Source: Streptomyces bacillaris
GTDB lineage: Bacteria > Actinomycetota > Actinomycetes > Streptomycetales > Streptomycetaceae
DNA: 64,000 nt
Reading direction: 5' to 3'
Assembly: GCF_003268675.1 (NCBI RefSeq)
Contig: NZ_CP029378.1
Location: 7,192,001 to 7,256,000 of the forward strand
Made by a program: the position numbers and the translations under genes. The notes below the pieces were generated by a model that was not told the origin of the DNA, searched no databases, and saw only the letters and a program-made list of their open reading frames with translations. This document shows positions 44,908 to 52,939 of the stretch, in pieces (the stretch's first letter is position 1; each line of letters starts with the position of its first letter).

Positions 44908-45717
44908 TCAGGGGCGGCGCCAGTCGTCGGAGCGCAGATGGGAGCCCGCCTGAGGCCCCATGCGCAGCATCCCGCCGTCCACCGCCCAGGAGGCGCCGGT
45001 GACGTACGAGGAGTCGGGGCCGGCCAGGAAGGCGACGACCGAGGCGACCTCACGGGCGTCGCCGGGACGCCCGAGCGGGATGCCCGGCCGGTCCACGGCC
45101 GCGACGTCGGTGTCCTCCTGCCCGGTCATCGGGGTGGCGATCTCGCCGGGGGCCACGGAGTTCACGGTGATGCCGTACTCGGCCAGCTCCAGGGCCATCA
45201 CCTGCGTCAGCAGGCCCAGCCCGCCCTTGGCCGCGCAGTAGGGGGCCGCGCCGACCCGGGGCTGGTGCTCGTGGACCGAGGTGATGTTCACGATGCGGCC
45301 GCCGTCCCCCTGGGCGATCATGCGCCGGGCCGCACGCTGCGAGCAGAGGAGCGGGCCGACGAGGTCCACGTCGACCACCTGCCGGACCGTCGTGTGGTCC
45401 AGGTCGAGAAAGCGGGTGGCGGTGCCCGTTCCCGCACAGTTGACCAGGATGTCCACCCGGCCCAGCTCGCCCGCGAGCGTGTCCACCACATCGGCCGCCT
45501 CCGGCAGCTCGGTGAGGTCGAGCCGGGCCACGGCTGCCCGCCGGCCGGCCGCGCGCACTTCCCCGGCCGTGTTCTCGCCGCCCGTACGGTCGCGGTGGTA
45601 CGTGATGCCCACGTCCATGCCCTGCTGCGCGAGCTTCACGGCGACGGCCCGGCCGATGCCCGAATCCGCGCCGGTCACCAGCGCCACCGGTGCGTCGGGC
45701 CAGGTGTGTGCGGTCAT
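44908..45717 (-). CDS. Short-chain dehydrogenase/reductase
   Basis: A 269-residue classical SDR: TGADSGIGRAVAVKLAQQG for cofactor, NCAGTG, the Ser in NITSVHEHQP, and the catalytic YCAAK. The end GASWAVDGGM is typical of 3-oxoacyl reductase/glucose dehydrogenase-like enzymes. AGGAG precedes the ATG at 45717. It is upstream of the P450 gene on the same strand and may be co-transcribed. Confidence 0.93.
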   Translation of the reverse strand: MTAHTWPDAPVALVTGADSGIGRAVAVKLAQQGMDVGITYHRDRTGGENTAGEVRAAGRRAAVARLDLTELPEAADVVDTLAGELGRVDILVNCAGTGTATRFLDLDHTTVRQVVDVDLVGPLLCSQRAARRMIAQGDGGRIVNITSVHEHQPRVGAAPYCAAKGGLGLLTQVMALELAEYGITVNSVAPGEIATPMTGQEDTDVAAVDRPGIPLGRPGDAREVASVVAFLAGPDSSYVTGASWAVDGGMLRMGPQAGSHLRSDDWRRP

Positions 45718-45737
45718 CTCTTCTCCTGCTGTGCGGG

Positions 45738-45769
45738 TGTGCTCGATGTGCCTGATGTGCTCGATGTGC
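45738..45769. repeat. Two 14-bp direct repeats in the SDR leader
   Basis: TGTGCTCGATGTGC occurs at 45738-45751 and 45756-45769, an 18-bp period, 21 bp upstream of the SDR start codon. No binding protein can be named. Confidence 0.55.
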
Positions 45770-45997
45770 GGGGGTGGGGCGGTCTCCGCCGCGCGGCGGG
45801 TACCACCGTCACCCGGTGCCAAACATGGGACGACTGCGCAGTCCTTGCCGGCCGGGGGAGCACCCGGGCCACGCTGCCGGGGCTCCGCCGCTCCCCGTAC
45901 TCGCCCGGGCCGTACGTCAGCCACCCCCACCCGCGGCGATCGCGAGGTCCGGCTCCGGGCGCGAAGACCGGGCCCCATGCGGCGTCGGCACGCCGGG

Positions 45998-47113
45998 TCA
46001 TCCGGCAGCGGTCCGCCGGCCGCCTTCCTCCTTCTCGGGCGTGAGGTCGTCGAGCAGCGCCCGGCAGGCCGCCAGCAGGCTGCCCAGGGAGGCGTCCGTG
46101 TCGGAGTCCGACCCGTGCAGGTACTCCTTCACCCCCATGAAGGCCCGGTGCGCGTCGGCCAGTTGGGCGTCGCGGCGGCCCCGGCGCTCCTCGTCCGGAC
46201 CGTGCTCCATGACCTCCTGCTCGACGGCGCAGACCTCCGCCGCGGCGGAGAGCAGCTCGCTCAGCCCGGCCAGGGCCCCGGTCGGCGGACGGGGGAGGCC
46301 CCGCCGTTCGGAGGAGGCCTCCCACAACGTCAGGGTCAGGGTCAGCAGCCGGTCCCCCACCCGGGCCCAGAGCACGTCCCAGGTGTCGGACGGGGCCGGA
46401 GTGCGGCGGCGGAGGCGATGGCCGGGGTTGAGCCGGAAGCTCTCGGAGGCCCACCCCCGTGCGGTCCGCAGCTCCGCGAGGGCCCCGAGCATGTCACCGG
46501 CCGACCGGTACCACCGCTCCGCGCGCTCCTCGTCGTACCCCTCGCGGATGCCGTCGCTCAGCTCGCCCAGCAGCCGCGCGCAGTCGCGCGGCAGGGCGTA
46601 CGCCAGCTTGTTGACGTGCTGGGAGTGCACGGGCGGCAGGACGAGCGCGTTCACCGCGATGCCCACGGCGGCCCCGACCGCCGTCTCCAGGAGCCGGTGC
46701 CCCACGGCGGGCAGTGAGTAGGAGCCGTACGCCAGCACGAACAGGGCGGTGGTGGGCGCGTACAGCCCCTGGCCGCCGGCCCGGGCCCAGTTGCCCAGCA
46801 GCACGGCCGGGGGGAGGGCGATGAGCAGGGCGGTCATGGTGTTGCCCGTCAGGAGGGCTGCACCGGCGGCCATCAGCGTCCCGGCCGCGATCATCAGGAA
46901 GAGCTGGACCGCGGAGCGCAGGGAGCGGTAGACGGTCCCCTGCACCAGGGCGACGGCCGCCCAGGGGGCCATCAGCGCCATCGGGGCCTCCAGCCACCAC
47001 CCCGTCACCGCCCAGGCGACGGCGGCCGCGCCGGCGGCTTTGAGGGACTGCACCACCTGGTAGCGGTCGGGGGGCCGCACGCTCCGGGCGAGCCGCGTGA
47101 GACGTTCCTTCAC
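45998..47113 (-). CDS. FUSC-family aromatic-acid-exporter-like membrane protein
   Basis: A 371-residue protein. The N-terminal half has about six membrane helices (LKAAGAAAVAWAVTGWWLEA, PWAAVALVQGTVY, LFLMIAAGTLMAAGAALLTG, LLIALPPAVLLGNWA, and so on). The C-terminal half is a cytoplasmic helical domain. This is the layout of FUSC/AaeB-related proteins that export aromatic acids. It sits 10 bp downstream of the sigma-factor gene and is probably co-transcribed with it, so it may belong to the stress response. Confidence 0.88.
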   Translation of the reverse strand: MKERLTRLARSVRPPDRYQVVQSLKAAGAAAVAWAVTGWWLEAPMALMAPWAAVALVQGTVYRSLRSAVQLFLMIAAGTLMAAGAALLTGNTMTALLIALPPAVLLGNWARAGGQGLYAPTTALFVLAYGSYSLPAVGHRLLETAVGAAVGIAVNALVLPPVHSQHVNKLAYALPRDCARLLGELSDGIREGYDEERAERWYRSAGDMLGALAELRTARGWASESFRLNPGHRLRRRTPAPSDTWDVLWARVGDRLLTLTLTLWEASSERRGLPRPPTGALAGLSELLSAAAEVCAVEQEVMEHGPDEERRGRRDAQLADAHRAFMGVKEYLHGSDSDTDASLGSLLAACRALLDDLTPEKEEGGRRTAAG

Positions 47114-47123
47114 GCCGGTGCCC

Positions 47124-47954
47124 TCACGCGGCCCCCGGGACGGCCCTGGTCTTCCTGAGGGTCCCGGTCTCCTTGAGGGCCCCGGCGCGGACCCGTGCGC
47201 AGGACTGGCTGATCAGCCGGGAGACGTGCATCTGCGAGATGCCGAGGTGCTCCGCGATGCCGAGCTGGGTCATGTTGCGGAAGTAGCGCAGGTAGAGAAT
47301 GGTCCGCTCGCGCTCGGGAAGCCTCCGCAGTCCGGGCTTGGCGGCCTCGCGGTCGACGGCGACGTCCAGGGCGAGGTCCCAGGAGCCCAGCCGGTCGGCC
47401 AGGGTGGCCCCGCCGTCCACGCCCGCCGGTTCGGCGTCCAGGGACAGGGCGCTGTAGCTCTCCAGCGCCTCCAGGCCGAGCAGGACGTCCTCCTCCGGGA
47501 GGTTCGCCTCCGCCGCGATCTCGGCGCAGGTGGGAGCCCGTCCGCCCAGCCGCTGGGCGAGGTCGCGGCGCGCCGTCCGGACCTGGTTGCGGAGGTCCTG
47601 GACCCGGCGCGGCACATGCACGTCCCAGGTGTGGTCGCGGAAGTGCCGCTTCAGTTCGCCCGTCACGGTCGGTACGGCGTAGGTCTCGAAGGCCTTGCCC
47701 CGCGCGGGGTCGTACCGGTCCACCGCCTTGACCAGCCCCATCGCGGCCACCTGTCGCAGGTCGTCCATCGGCTCGCCCCGGTTGCGGAAGCGGGAGGCCA
47801 GGCGGTAGGCCATCGGCAGCCAGGCGCAGACGATCTCCTCGCGCAGGGCGTCCCGCTCCGGCCCCCGGGGAAGCGTGACGAGCTTCCGGAATGCCTCGTC
47901 GGACGACGGGGCACCCGTGTCCGTGGAGGGCTGGGGGGCAGATGCAGCCTGCAT
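47124..47954 (-). CDS. RNA polymerase sigma factor, SigB/SigF family
   Basis: A 276-residue group 3 sigma factor, paralogous to the one at 39478. Region 2 is IVCAWLPMAYRLASRFRNRG with DDLRQVAAMGLVKAVDRYDP, and region 4 is RNMTQLGIAEHLGISQMHVS. The N-terminal 30 residues are Ser/Pro-rich. It starts at ATG 47954 behind GAGGAG. A GTTT-N15-GGGTAT promoter lies upstream, which suggests a SigB-type sigma factor, perhaps itself, drives its own gene. Confidence 0.94.
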   Translation of the reverse strand: MQAASAPQPSTDTGAPSSDEAFRKLVTLPRGPERDALREEIVCAWLPMAYRLASRFRNRGEPMDDLRQVAAMGLVKAVDRYDPARGKAFETYAVPTVTGELKRHFRDHTWDVHVPRRVQDLRNQVRTARRDLAQRLGGRAPTCAEIAAEANLPEEDVLLGLEALESYSALSLDAEPAGVDGGATLADRLGSWDLALDVAVDREAAKPGLRRLPERERTILYLRYFRNMTQLGIAEHLGISQMHVSRLISQSCARVRAGALKETGTLRKTRAVPGAA

Positions 47955-48079
47955 GGTGCTCACTCCTCTGCGGTGACATCCGTGTGATGACGCTCGATCA
48001 CCGTGGGAGCACACAGGAGTCGGACAGATGCCGCCCGGGACTCCCACGGGCGCCTCATGTCCGAAGCACTTTCAGCCTC

Positions 48080-48104
48080 ATACCCGTGCGGATAGGGGCC
48101 AAAC
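48080..48104 (-). promoter_or_regulatory. SigB-type promoter for the sigma-factor gene
   Basis: On the reverse strand GTTT (48104-48101) and GGGTAT (48085-48080) are separated by exactly 15 bp, fitting the Streptomyces SigB consensus GNNT-N14-16-GGGTAY. It points to the sigma-factor gene with a leader of about 120 bases. Confidence 0.8.
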
Positions 48105-48224
48105 GCATGAAACAAGAGTAAATCGGCTGCGTTGCGTCGGCCATGGGAGCGCCTCGCGGCGTCGGGGGCCGGCCGGAACGGGTACCCGCCTCCGTCGAGC
48201 GACCCGACAGAACGGGAGGAACCC

Positions 48225-48645
48225 ATGGATCTCGCACCCCTGGCGCCCCGTACGAACGCCACGGCCCCTGGGCGTCGGCGTACCTCGACACCTCGTCCGC
48301 CGACGAAGCCACCCTGGGCCGCCGGGCGAACCGGACACGCTCGTCGTCCGGATCGACCGGATCGGCGCCGACTTCGACCTCCGTACGCCCACCGGCGACC
48401 GGCCCGAGGGCACGGTCGAGGGCCGACCGGCCCGTGCACCGCACGACCGCCTCCGGCTGGCCCGAGCGCCACTTCCGACTGAGCTTGGAGAACACCTGGG
48501 AGGAGAGCGCCCGTTCGGTTGCCTCGGCCGTCGAGGCGGCCGTCGGCAGGACGGGAGCCGCGCTCGGCGTTCTGGTGGGCGACGAGCGGGAGCGCCGTAC
48601 CGTGCACGAGGCGCTGCCAGGCCCTTCCGGTCCGCTGGGCGGTAC
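48225..48645 (+). pseudogene. Decayed Rv2629/baeRF-family (release-factor-like) gene
   Basis: A GGGAGGA ribosome binding site and an ATG at 48225 start MDLAPLAP, after which one base is missing near 48248. Shifting frame restores YERHGPWASAYLDTSSADEA. A larger deletion then joins directly to a segment in a third frame reading DTLVVRIDRIGADFDLRTP. The frame changes again to give HRTTASGWPERHFRLSLENT and WEESARSVASAVEAAVGRTG, ending near 48645. Intact members are about 370 residues; only about 130 remain, in three frames. It is a genuine relic rather than a single sequencing error. Confidence 0.75.
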
Positions 48646-48661
48646 GTCCACTCCACTACGT

Positions 48662-49321
48662 CTACGCGAACGGGCTCTCGTCCAGCCGGGCGAGCAGATC
48701 GGCCACGTCCCGGAAGACCGCGTCCGCCCCCGCCCGCTCCAGGTCCGCGCGGGGGATGCCGCCCGACAGCAGTGCCACCGTCCGCACCCCGGCCCGGGTC
48801 GCCGCCTCCATGTCCCACACCGTGTCCCCCACGAAGACCGCCTGCTCCGCCTCGGCGCCGGCCAGCTCCAGGGCCAGCTGTACGGGCTCCGGGGACGGCT
48901 TGCCCTCGTCCACGTCGTCCGAACTCGCCGTGTCGGCAATGGCCTCGTCCGCGTCCACCGCCCGCCGCAGGGCCGCCAGCTCCGGACCGCTCGCCGAGGT
49001 GGCCAGCACGACCCGCCAGCCGCGCCCGGCCAGGGTGCGCAGCAGATCGCACGCCCCTGCGAAGGCGGGGAGGCGGTCGAAGTACGTCCCGTAGAGCGCC
49101 TTGTGCGCGGAGCTGATGGCGGAGTCCTGGTCGCGGTCCCGGTCCGGGCCGAGCAGCCGCTCGATCAGATCGCCCGAGCCCAGCCCGACCGCCCGGTGGA
49201 TGTCCGGCATCGGCACGGTGTGCCCCGCCTGCCGGAACGCCTCCCACCACGCCACGACATGCAGGTGGTTGGTGTCGGCGAGAGTGCCGTCCACGTCGAA
49301 GACTGCCGCGCGCGCTGCCAT
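48662..49321 (-). CDS. HAD-superfamily phosphatase (phosphoglycolate-phosphatase-like)
   Basis: A 219-residue HAD hydrolase. Motif I, AVFDVDGTLADTNHLH, carries the nucleophilic Asp pair; motif II is VVLATSASG; motif III is the Lys in DEGKPSPEPV; motif IV is AVFVGDTVWDMEAATRAG. The small helical cap places it with phosphoglycolate/beta-phosphoglucomutase-like enzymes. The substrate is unknown. The ATG at 49321 is at the beginning of motif I. Confidence 0.92.
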   Translation of the reverse strand: MAARAAVFDVDGTLADTNHLHVVAWWEAFRQAGHTVPMPDIHRAVGLGSGDLIERLLGPDRDRDQDSAISSAHKALYGTYFDRLPAFAGACDLLRTLAGRGWRVVLATSASGPELAALRRAVDADEAIADTASSDDVDEGKPSPEPVQLALELAGAEAEQAVFVGDTVWDMEAATRAGVRTVALLSGGIPRADLERAGADAVFRDVADLLARLDESPFA

Positions 49322-49391
49322 GTACCTGATCCCTCGTCTCTTACGCTGCTGTGTGTGCCCCTCCGTGAGGGGCCCGGGGGTGAGGGGAGGC

Positions 49392-49862
49392 TCAGGCGCC
49401 CCCGGCCCGGTCGTCCTCGTCGGCCACGTGCACCGCCGCTTCCTCCGCCGACGCGGCACCGCCGTCGATGCCGACGTCCTCCGCGAAGACATCGGTGTGC
49501 CGCCCGGTCGCGTCGTCCGCCTCCGTGAGCCGCCCGGCACAGGCATCGCCCTCGATGCGCTCCCGCGGTTCGCCCTCGCCCCGCGGAAGGTCACCGATGC
49601 CGTCACCCGGCGGCGGTTCGACGTCCGCGACCTCCTGGGCGAGCCGCTGGTCGAGCGATTCGCCCTCCCGCTCCTCCGCGCCCGTGGTGCCGAACTTGGT
49701 CACACCCAGCGGACGTTCCGGCGGGGAGTACCCCTCGTCCAGTTGGTCGTCCAGGTCCCGTTCGTCGAGCGTGTTCTCCAGATCGAGGTCGTCGTTCGGC
49801 GGGTCCTGGCCGTCGTCGTCCTGCGGCTGGTACACATCGTCGCCGCGCGCCTGGTCACTCAT
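49392..49862 (-). CDS. DUF5709 acidic protein
   Basis: A 156-residue, strongly acidic, probably disordered protein (LDLENTLDERDLDDQLDEGY, the conserved SPPERPLG motif, VTKFGTTGAEEREGESLDQR) of the DUF5709 family common in Streptomyces. No enzymatic motif is present. It lies 43 bp downstream of the basic protein gene at 49906 and may share its transcript. Confidence 0.88.
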   Translation of the reverse strand: MSDQARGDDVYQPQDDDGQDPPNDDLDLENTLDERDLDDQLDEGYSPPERPLGVTKFGTTGAEEREGESLDQRLAQEVADVEPPPGDGIGDLPRGEGEPRERIEGDACAGRLTEADDATGRHTDVFAEDVGIDGGAASAEEAAVHVADEDDRAGGA

Positions 49863-49905
49863 GCGATCTCCTCCGCGTAGGGGGTGTCTGCCGGGCCGGT
49901 GAGGA

Positions 49906-50232
49906 TCAGCGTCCGAGGGCCTTCTTCAGCTCCGCCTTGTTCATCGAGGAGCGCCCGTCGATGTTCTTCTTCCTGGCCTCTTCGTAGAGCTGGTCCTTCG
50001 TCGGACCCTGCGCGCCCCTGTGGGAGCGTTCGCCCCCGCGTTCGTACGCGGACTTCTTGTCCCGCGTCGACGTCCGGCTCGCCGTCTTCGATTCACCGGA
50101 GCGCGCCCGCTCCTTGTTCACCGTCCGGGCGGCGATCTCCTTGGCGCGCTTCTCGGAGGCGCCCCGCTCTTCCTGGCTCTCCTTGATGTGCTCGTACTGA
50201 CGTTCACGCTTCGCATTCGATCCAGCAGGCAT
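49906..50232 (-). CDS. Basic protein with C-terminal Rho-N/SAP-like helix pair
   Basis: A 108-residue, very basic protein: KRERQYEHIKESQEERGASE with KRAKEIAARTVNKERARSGE form a charged helix, then a Ser/Arg-rich linker. The C-terminal TKDQLYEEARKKNIDGRSSM followed by NKAELKKAL resembles a Rho N-terminal or SAP nucleic-acid-binding module. Homologues are often labelled plasmid stabilisation protein, but no such role is shown here. It probably binds nucleic acid. Confidence 0.8.
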   Translation of the reverse strand: MPAGSNAKRERQYEHIKESQEERGASEKRAKEIAARTVNKERARSGESKTASRTSTRDKKSAYERGGERSHRGAQGPTKDQLYEEARKKNIDGRSSMNKAELKKALGR

Positions 50233-50723
50233 GAATTCTCCTCTTCGGGGCCGCCCGCGTTCCGGGGGGCCGCCACCCGCGTTTCCCGTACGAGCCCCAA
50301 TAAACAGCGCCGGAGGGCGGGCAGCACGCCCGCCCCGTGGTTACACGGCCACTGGAGTGACACACCTCCGCCGGCTCTCCCGGCCGAGGGCAGGGCGGCG
50401 CCGAGGGCTGCTTTCCGAACCTTCCGGCGCCTGAGCTCCGCGTACGTCGGACACCTGCTTGCTGAGTACCCCAGGGTCGGACGCTAAACGTGTGGTGGCA
50501 AAGCTCCCACGCTTGCATGAATCGCACACGGCTGGGCACAGTTATAGGGCTGGGTCAGGAAGCGGCCGGCTCGAATCCGTCCGCGTTCCCCAAGTGGGCC
50601 GTGTTGTCACCGGGCTGCTCCCGGCTATTTCTTCTCCTCAGCCGTACCTGTGCCGTATGCGCAATGCGCCGCCCGACGCGTGTATCCGTAGGTCCGCGGT
50701 TCGTCATGAGAGAAAGGCAGAGC
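50233..50723. other. 490-bp intergenic region with copy A of the hairpin element
   Basis: It contains divergent promoter space for the basic protein gene and the DUF5133 gene. AT-richer stretches occur around 50485-50550, including TTATAG at 50542-50547, a possible -10 box. Copy A of GGTCAGGAAGCGGCC follows at 50553. No convincing gene is present before 50724. Confidence 0.55.
50553..50589 (+). promoter_or_regulatory. Hairpin element copy A
   Basis: GGTCAGGAAGCGGCC (50553-50567). GGAAGCGG (50558-50565) can pair with CCGCGTTCC (50581-50589) with one bulged base. A smaller local hairpin GGTC/GGCC with loop AGGAAGC is mutually exclusive with it. It starts about 6 bp after a possible -10 TTATAG, so it could be at the very 5' end of a transcript towards the DUF5133 gene. 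It shares the 15-base core exactly with copies B and C. Confidence 0.6.
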
Positions 50724-50942
50724 ACCATGCTGATGGCCCATCCCGCGGTACTCGAAGAACTGCTGCGCCGTTACGAAGAACTCCGGACCCGGCACGGCGA
50801 GGGGGCGGCCCGGCAGTTGGAGGACGTCAGCTATACGCTCTGCGTCTCCACCGGGACCCGGGACATCGCTGCCGCGCTCACCGTCGCCCGGGACCAGCTG
50901 CGCCGCTCCGCCCCGAGACGGGACGACGTGGTCTCCGCCTGA
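50724..50942 (+). CDS. DUF5133 small protein
   Basis: A 72-residue protein, MLMAHPAVLEELLRRYEELR followed by TRHGEGAARQLEDVSYTLCV, matching the DUF5133 family often encoded next to ANTAR regulators in Streptomyces. The ATG at 50724 follows AAGGCAGAG. It is likely all-helical. Copy A of the hairpin element lies 135 bp upstream. Confidence 0.8.
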   Translation, partial: TMLMAHPAVLEELLRRYEELRTRHGEGAARQLEDVSYTLCVSTGTRDIAAALTVARDQLRRSAPRRDDVVSA

Positions 50943-50977
50943 GCCGAGCGCTCGTCCGGGCCGGTCGCCGGGACGGC

Positions 50978-51709
50978 TCAGGGGCGGGGGCGCAGCGGGG
51001 GGCCACCCGGCGGCACGCTCCCCGAGACGGAGCCGACGAGCTGCGCGCAGAGGTCGCGCAGCTTGACGTTGCGGTGCTGCGAGGCGCTGCGCAGCGTCCG
51101 GAGCGCCTCCTCCGGGGTGCAGCGCCGCTGGTTCATGACGATGCCGGCCGCCTGGTCGATCACCGCACGCGACCGCAGGGCGGCCTGGAGGTCGGTGGTG
51201 AACGTCTGCGCGTCGGAGAGCCGCTGGGCCAGGGCGATCGCCCCCGTGGCCTGGGCCGCCAGGGCGCGCAGACCGCCGAGATCGGCCTCGGCGAAGCCGT
51301 TCACCTTGGGCGAGTACAGATTCAGCGCGCCCGCCGTGTGGGAGCGGGCGGCCACCGGCAGCGAGAGCGACGACCGGGTCCCGGCGGCGACGGCGAAGGC
51401 CGGATAGCCGTTCCAGCGGCTCTCCACCGCCATGTCACCGACGCTGACTTCGTGCCCCTCCCGCAGAGCCTCCAGGCACGGGCCGTCGTCCTGCCCGTAC
51501 TGCGCCTCGTCCAGCGCAGGCGCGCTCACCCCGGAGCTGACCACGGTCAGCGGCCGGTTCTCCCGCTCCAGGGTGATGCCGCAGCCGTCGGCGGCCGGAG
51601 CCTTGAGAAGGGCGCTTTCGGCGAGCACCTGGAGGAAGTCGTCCAGCGTGTCGCTGTCGAGGAGAAGGGAGATCAGATCGGGTGTGCCGGGGGTGAGGCC
51701 GTCGGTCAT
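50978..51709 (-). CDS. GAF-ANTAR regulator 1
   Basis: A 243-residue regulator with an N-terminal GAF domain (about residues 20-170: LDDFLQVLAESALLKAPAAD, DEAQYGQDDGPCLEALREGH, GALNLYSPK). The C-terminal ANTAR RNA-binding domain is LRSRAVIDQAAGIVMNQRRC then TPEEALRTLRSASQHRNVKL. ANTAR proteins bind paired RNA hairpins and prevent termination. It is about 60% identical by eye to the paralogue at 52940 and diverges from the STAS gene, with copy B of the hairpin element in between. AGGGAG precedes the ATG. Confidence 0.93.
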   Translation of the reverse strand: MTDGLTPGTPDLISLLLDSDTLDDFLQVLAESALLKAPAADGCGITLERENRPLTVVSSGVSAPALDEAQYGQDDGPCLEALREGHEVSVGDMAVESRWNGYPAFAVAAGTRSSLSLPVAARSHTAGALNLYSPKVNGFAEADLGGLRALAAQATGAIALAQRLSDAQTFTTDLQAALRSRAVIDQAAGIVMNQRRCTPEEALRTLRSASQHRNVKLRDLCAQLVGSVSGSVPPGGPPLRPRP

Positions 51710-51835
51710 CGTCGCTCCCTTCCGGGCCGGAGCCCTCGCAGTCAGCATGGCACGTTACGGGAGGCGGCGTCGCAGCCCCCTTCCGTGCCGGTCCGTCCGG
51801 CCCGGTCCGCCGACCGGAGAACCGCGGCGGAAGTG

Positions 51836-51860
51836 GTGTGGAAGGCGCGGGGGAGGGAAC
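51836..51860 (+). promoter_or_regulatory. Possible SigB-like promoter upstream of the STAS gene
   Basis: GTGT (51836-51839) and GGGAAC (51855-51860) are 15 bp apart, fitting GNNT-N15 but with GGGAAC instead of GGGTAY. A start of transcription near 51867 would put hairpin copy B at the 5' end of the message. This is a weak call because of the imperfect -10. Confidence 0.4.
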
Positions 51861-51871
51861 ACGCGCAGCGA

Positions 51872-51905
51872 GGTCAGGAAGCGGCCTTCTCTTCAGCCTG
51901 CTTCC
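51872..51905 (+). promoter_or_regulatory. Hairpin element copy B
   Basis: GGTCAGGAAGCGGCC (51872-51886). GGAAGC (51877-51882) pairs perfectly with GCTTCC (51900-51905), extended by GGC/GCC (51883-51885 with 51896-51898) around a bulged T. The 3' arm directly abuts AGGGAG (51906-51911), the ribosome binding site of the STAS gene (ATG 51918), so folding could affect translation. The alternative small hairpin GGTC/GGCC is also possible. Confidence 0.65.
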
Positions 51906-51917
51906 AGGGAGTACGTG

Positions 51918-52436
51918 ATGGTCCTGCTCAGCTACCACCTCGACGACGCCCACCTCGTCGTCGAACTGTCCGACGCCGTCGACCTCGACAACGAGGCGGC
52001 GATCGAGCGGGAGCTGCTGAGGCTGATGCCGGGCTGCGGCCCCAGCACCCTCATCGTCGACGTCGTCACCCCCCTGCTCACCGCCCGCGCCCTGGGCGTC
52101 CTGCTGCGGGTGCGTGCCGACGCCGAGCAGCGCGGTGTGTCGATGGCGGTGGTGGCCAGATTCGAGACGGCACGTGAAGTCCTGAGCGCCGCCGCGCTCA
52201 ACCGGATCCTGCGCGTCGCACACAGCCTCGCGGGCGCCGAACTCCGCAGCCGGGGATGCCTGCCGGGCGCCGGGACACCCGAGGAGGATGACCGGACGAG
52301 CGGTCTGCGACGGCGGTTGTGGCGTGGCACCCGGACGGCGGACGGACCCGCCGCCCCCGGGGCCCGGGCCGTCGGACCGTACGCCGCCACGTCCCTGCCC
52401 CGCCTCCCCGGGCGACGCTTCCCCCGGGAGCGATGA
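51918..52436 (+). CDS. STAS-like anti-sigma-factor antagonist
   Basis: A 172-residue protein. The first 105 residues follow a STAS fold: LLSYHLDDAHLVVELSDAVD, LIVDVVTPLLTARALGVLLR, GVSMAVVARFETAREVLSAA. STIVDV-type antagonists normally have a Ser or Thr phosphorylated by an RsbW kinase; here the equivalent position lies in the VVTPLLT stretch and T is the candidate. The C-terminal 65 residues are low-complexity Gly/Arg/Pro. It may release one of the two SigB/F sigma factors. Copy B of the hairpin element is directly upstream. Confidence 0.75.
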   Translation: MVLLSYHLDDAHLVVELSDAVDLDNEAAIERELLRLMPGCGPSTLIVDVVTPLLTARALGVLLRVRADAEQRGVSMAVVARFETAREVLSAAALNRILRVAHSLAGAELRSRGCLPGAGTPEEDDRTSGLRRRLWRGTRTADGPAAPGARAVGPYAATSLPRLPGRRFPRER

Positions 52437-52552
52437 CGGCACGGGCGGACCGGCAACGCGGAGGCCAGGGGTGTTTTCCGGCCGTCTCGCTGCGGTGCCT
52501 TCCGCCCACTGGGCGGACCGGTCCGGGCGAGAGGGCATAATGGCGGGCTGGA

Positions 52553-52589
52553 GGTCAGGAAGCGGCCCTTGAGATTCCTTCCTGCCTCC
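52553..52589 (+). promoter_or_regulatory. Hairpin element copy C
   Basis: GGTCAGGAAGCGGCC (52553-52567). An outer stem GGAGG (52550-52554) pairs with CCTCC (52585-52589), and AGGAA (52557-52561) pairs with TTCCT (52579-52583). CATAAT (52536-52541) lies about 10 bp before the element, so it may again be at the 5' end of a transcript, here leading to GAF-ANTAR regulator 2. It shares GGGCTGG just upstream with copy A. Confidence 0.65.
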
Positions 52590-52600
52590 GTGGAGTTCCC

Positions 52601-52798
52601 GTGAACCGCTCTCCCCTCCGCCGCCCTGTCACCGCGGCCCCCGCCGTCGTCGCCTCCCGTGCCGCGCGTACGACCGCCCCGACGGCCCCCGCCCGAAGTC
52701 GCCCGCCCGCGACCGGGCGCCGCAGAACCCCCAGCAGTCCCCTGAGCACGGCCGGCGGCGCGCCCGCTCCCGTAGGGCCTCCGCTCATTCACCTCTGA
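52601..52798 (+). CDS. Doubtful small frame (65 aa) upstream of GAF-ANTAR 2
   Basis: A GTG-initiated frame behind GTGGAG, rich in Ala, Pro and Arg (AVVASRAARTTAPTAPARS), with no recognisable domain. It may be a leader peptide of the ANTAR transcript or simply untranslated leader. It is listed because it follows copy C of the hairpin element at the spacing seen for the STAS gene after copy B. Confidence 0.3.
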   Translation: MNRSPLRRPVTAAPAVVASRAARTTAPTAPARSRPPATGRRRTPSSPLSTAGGAPAPVGPPLIHL

Positions 52799-52939
52799 TC
52801 TCCCCGCCGCACGCACCGGAGCCCGTCCCAGGCACCCGTGCGTCGGTGGAACTTGCCCTGTCCCAGCGGCCCGGACTGCGCCGCGCCAGCTCTGCCCCGC
52901 CCTTTCGGGAGGCGGGTCACCGCCCAGAACGAGATGAAC

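Noticed and set aside
50553..50600. tRNA-like fragment (CTCGAATCC resembling a T-loop)
   Set aside because: No matching acceptor, D or anticodon stems can be drawn; the sequence is better explained by the hairpin element shared with 51872 and 52553.
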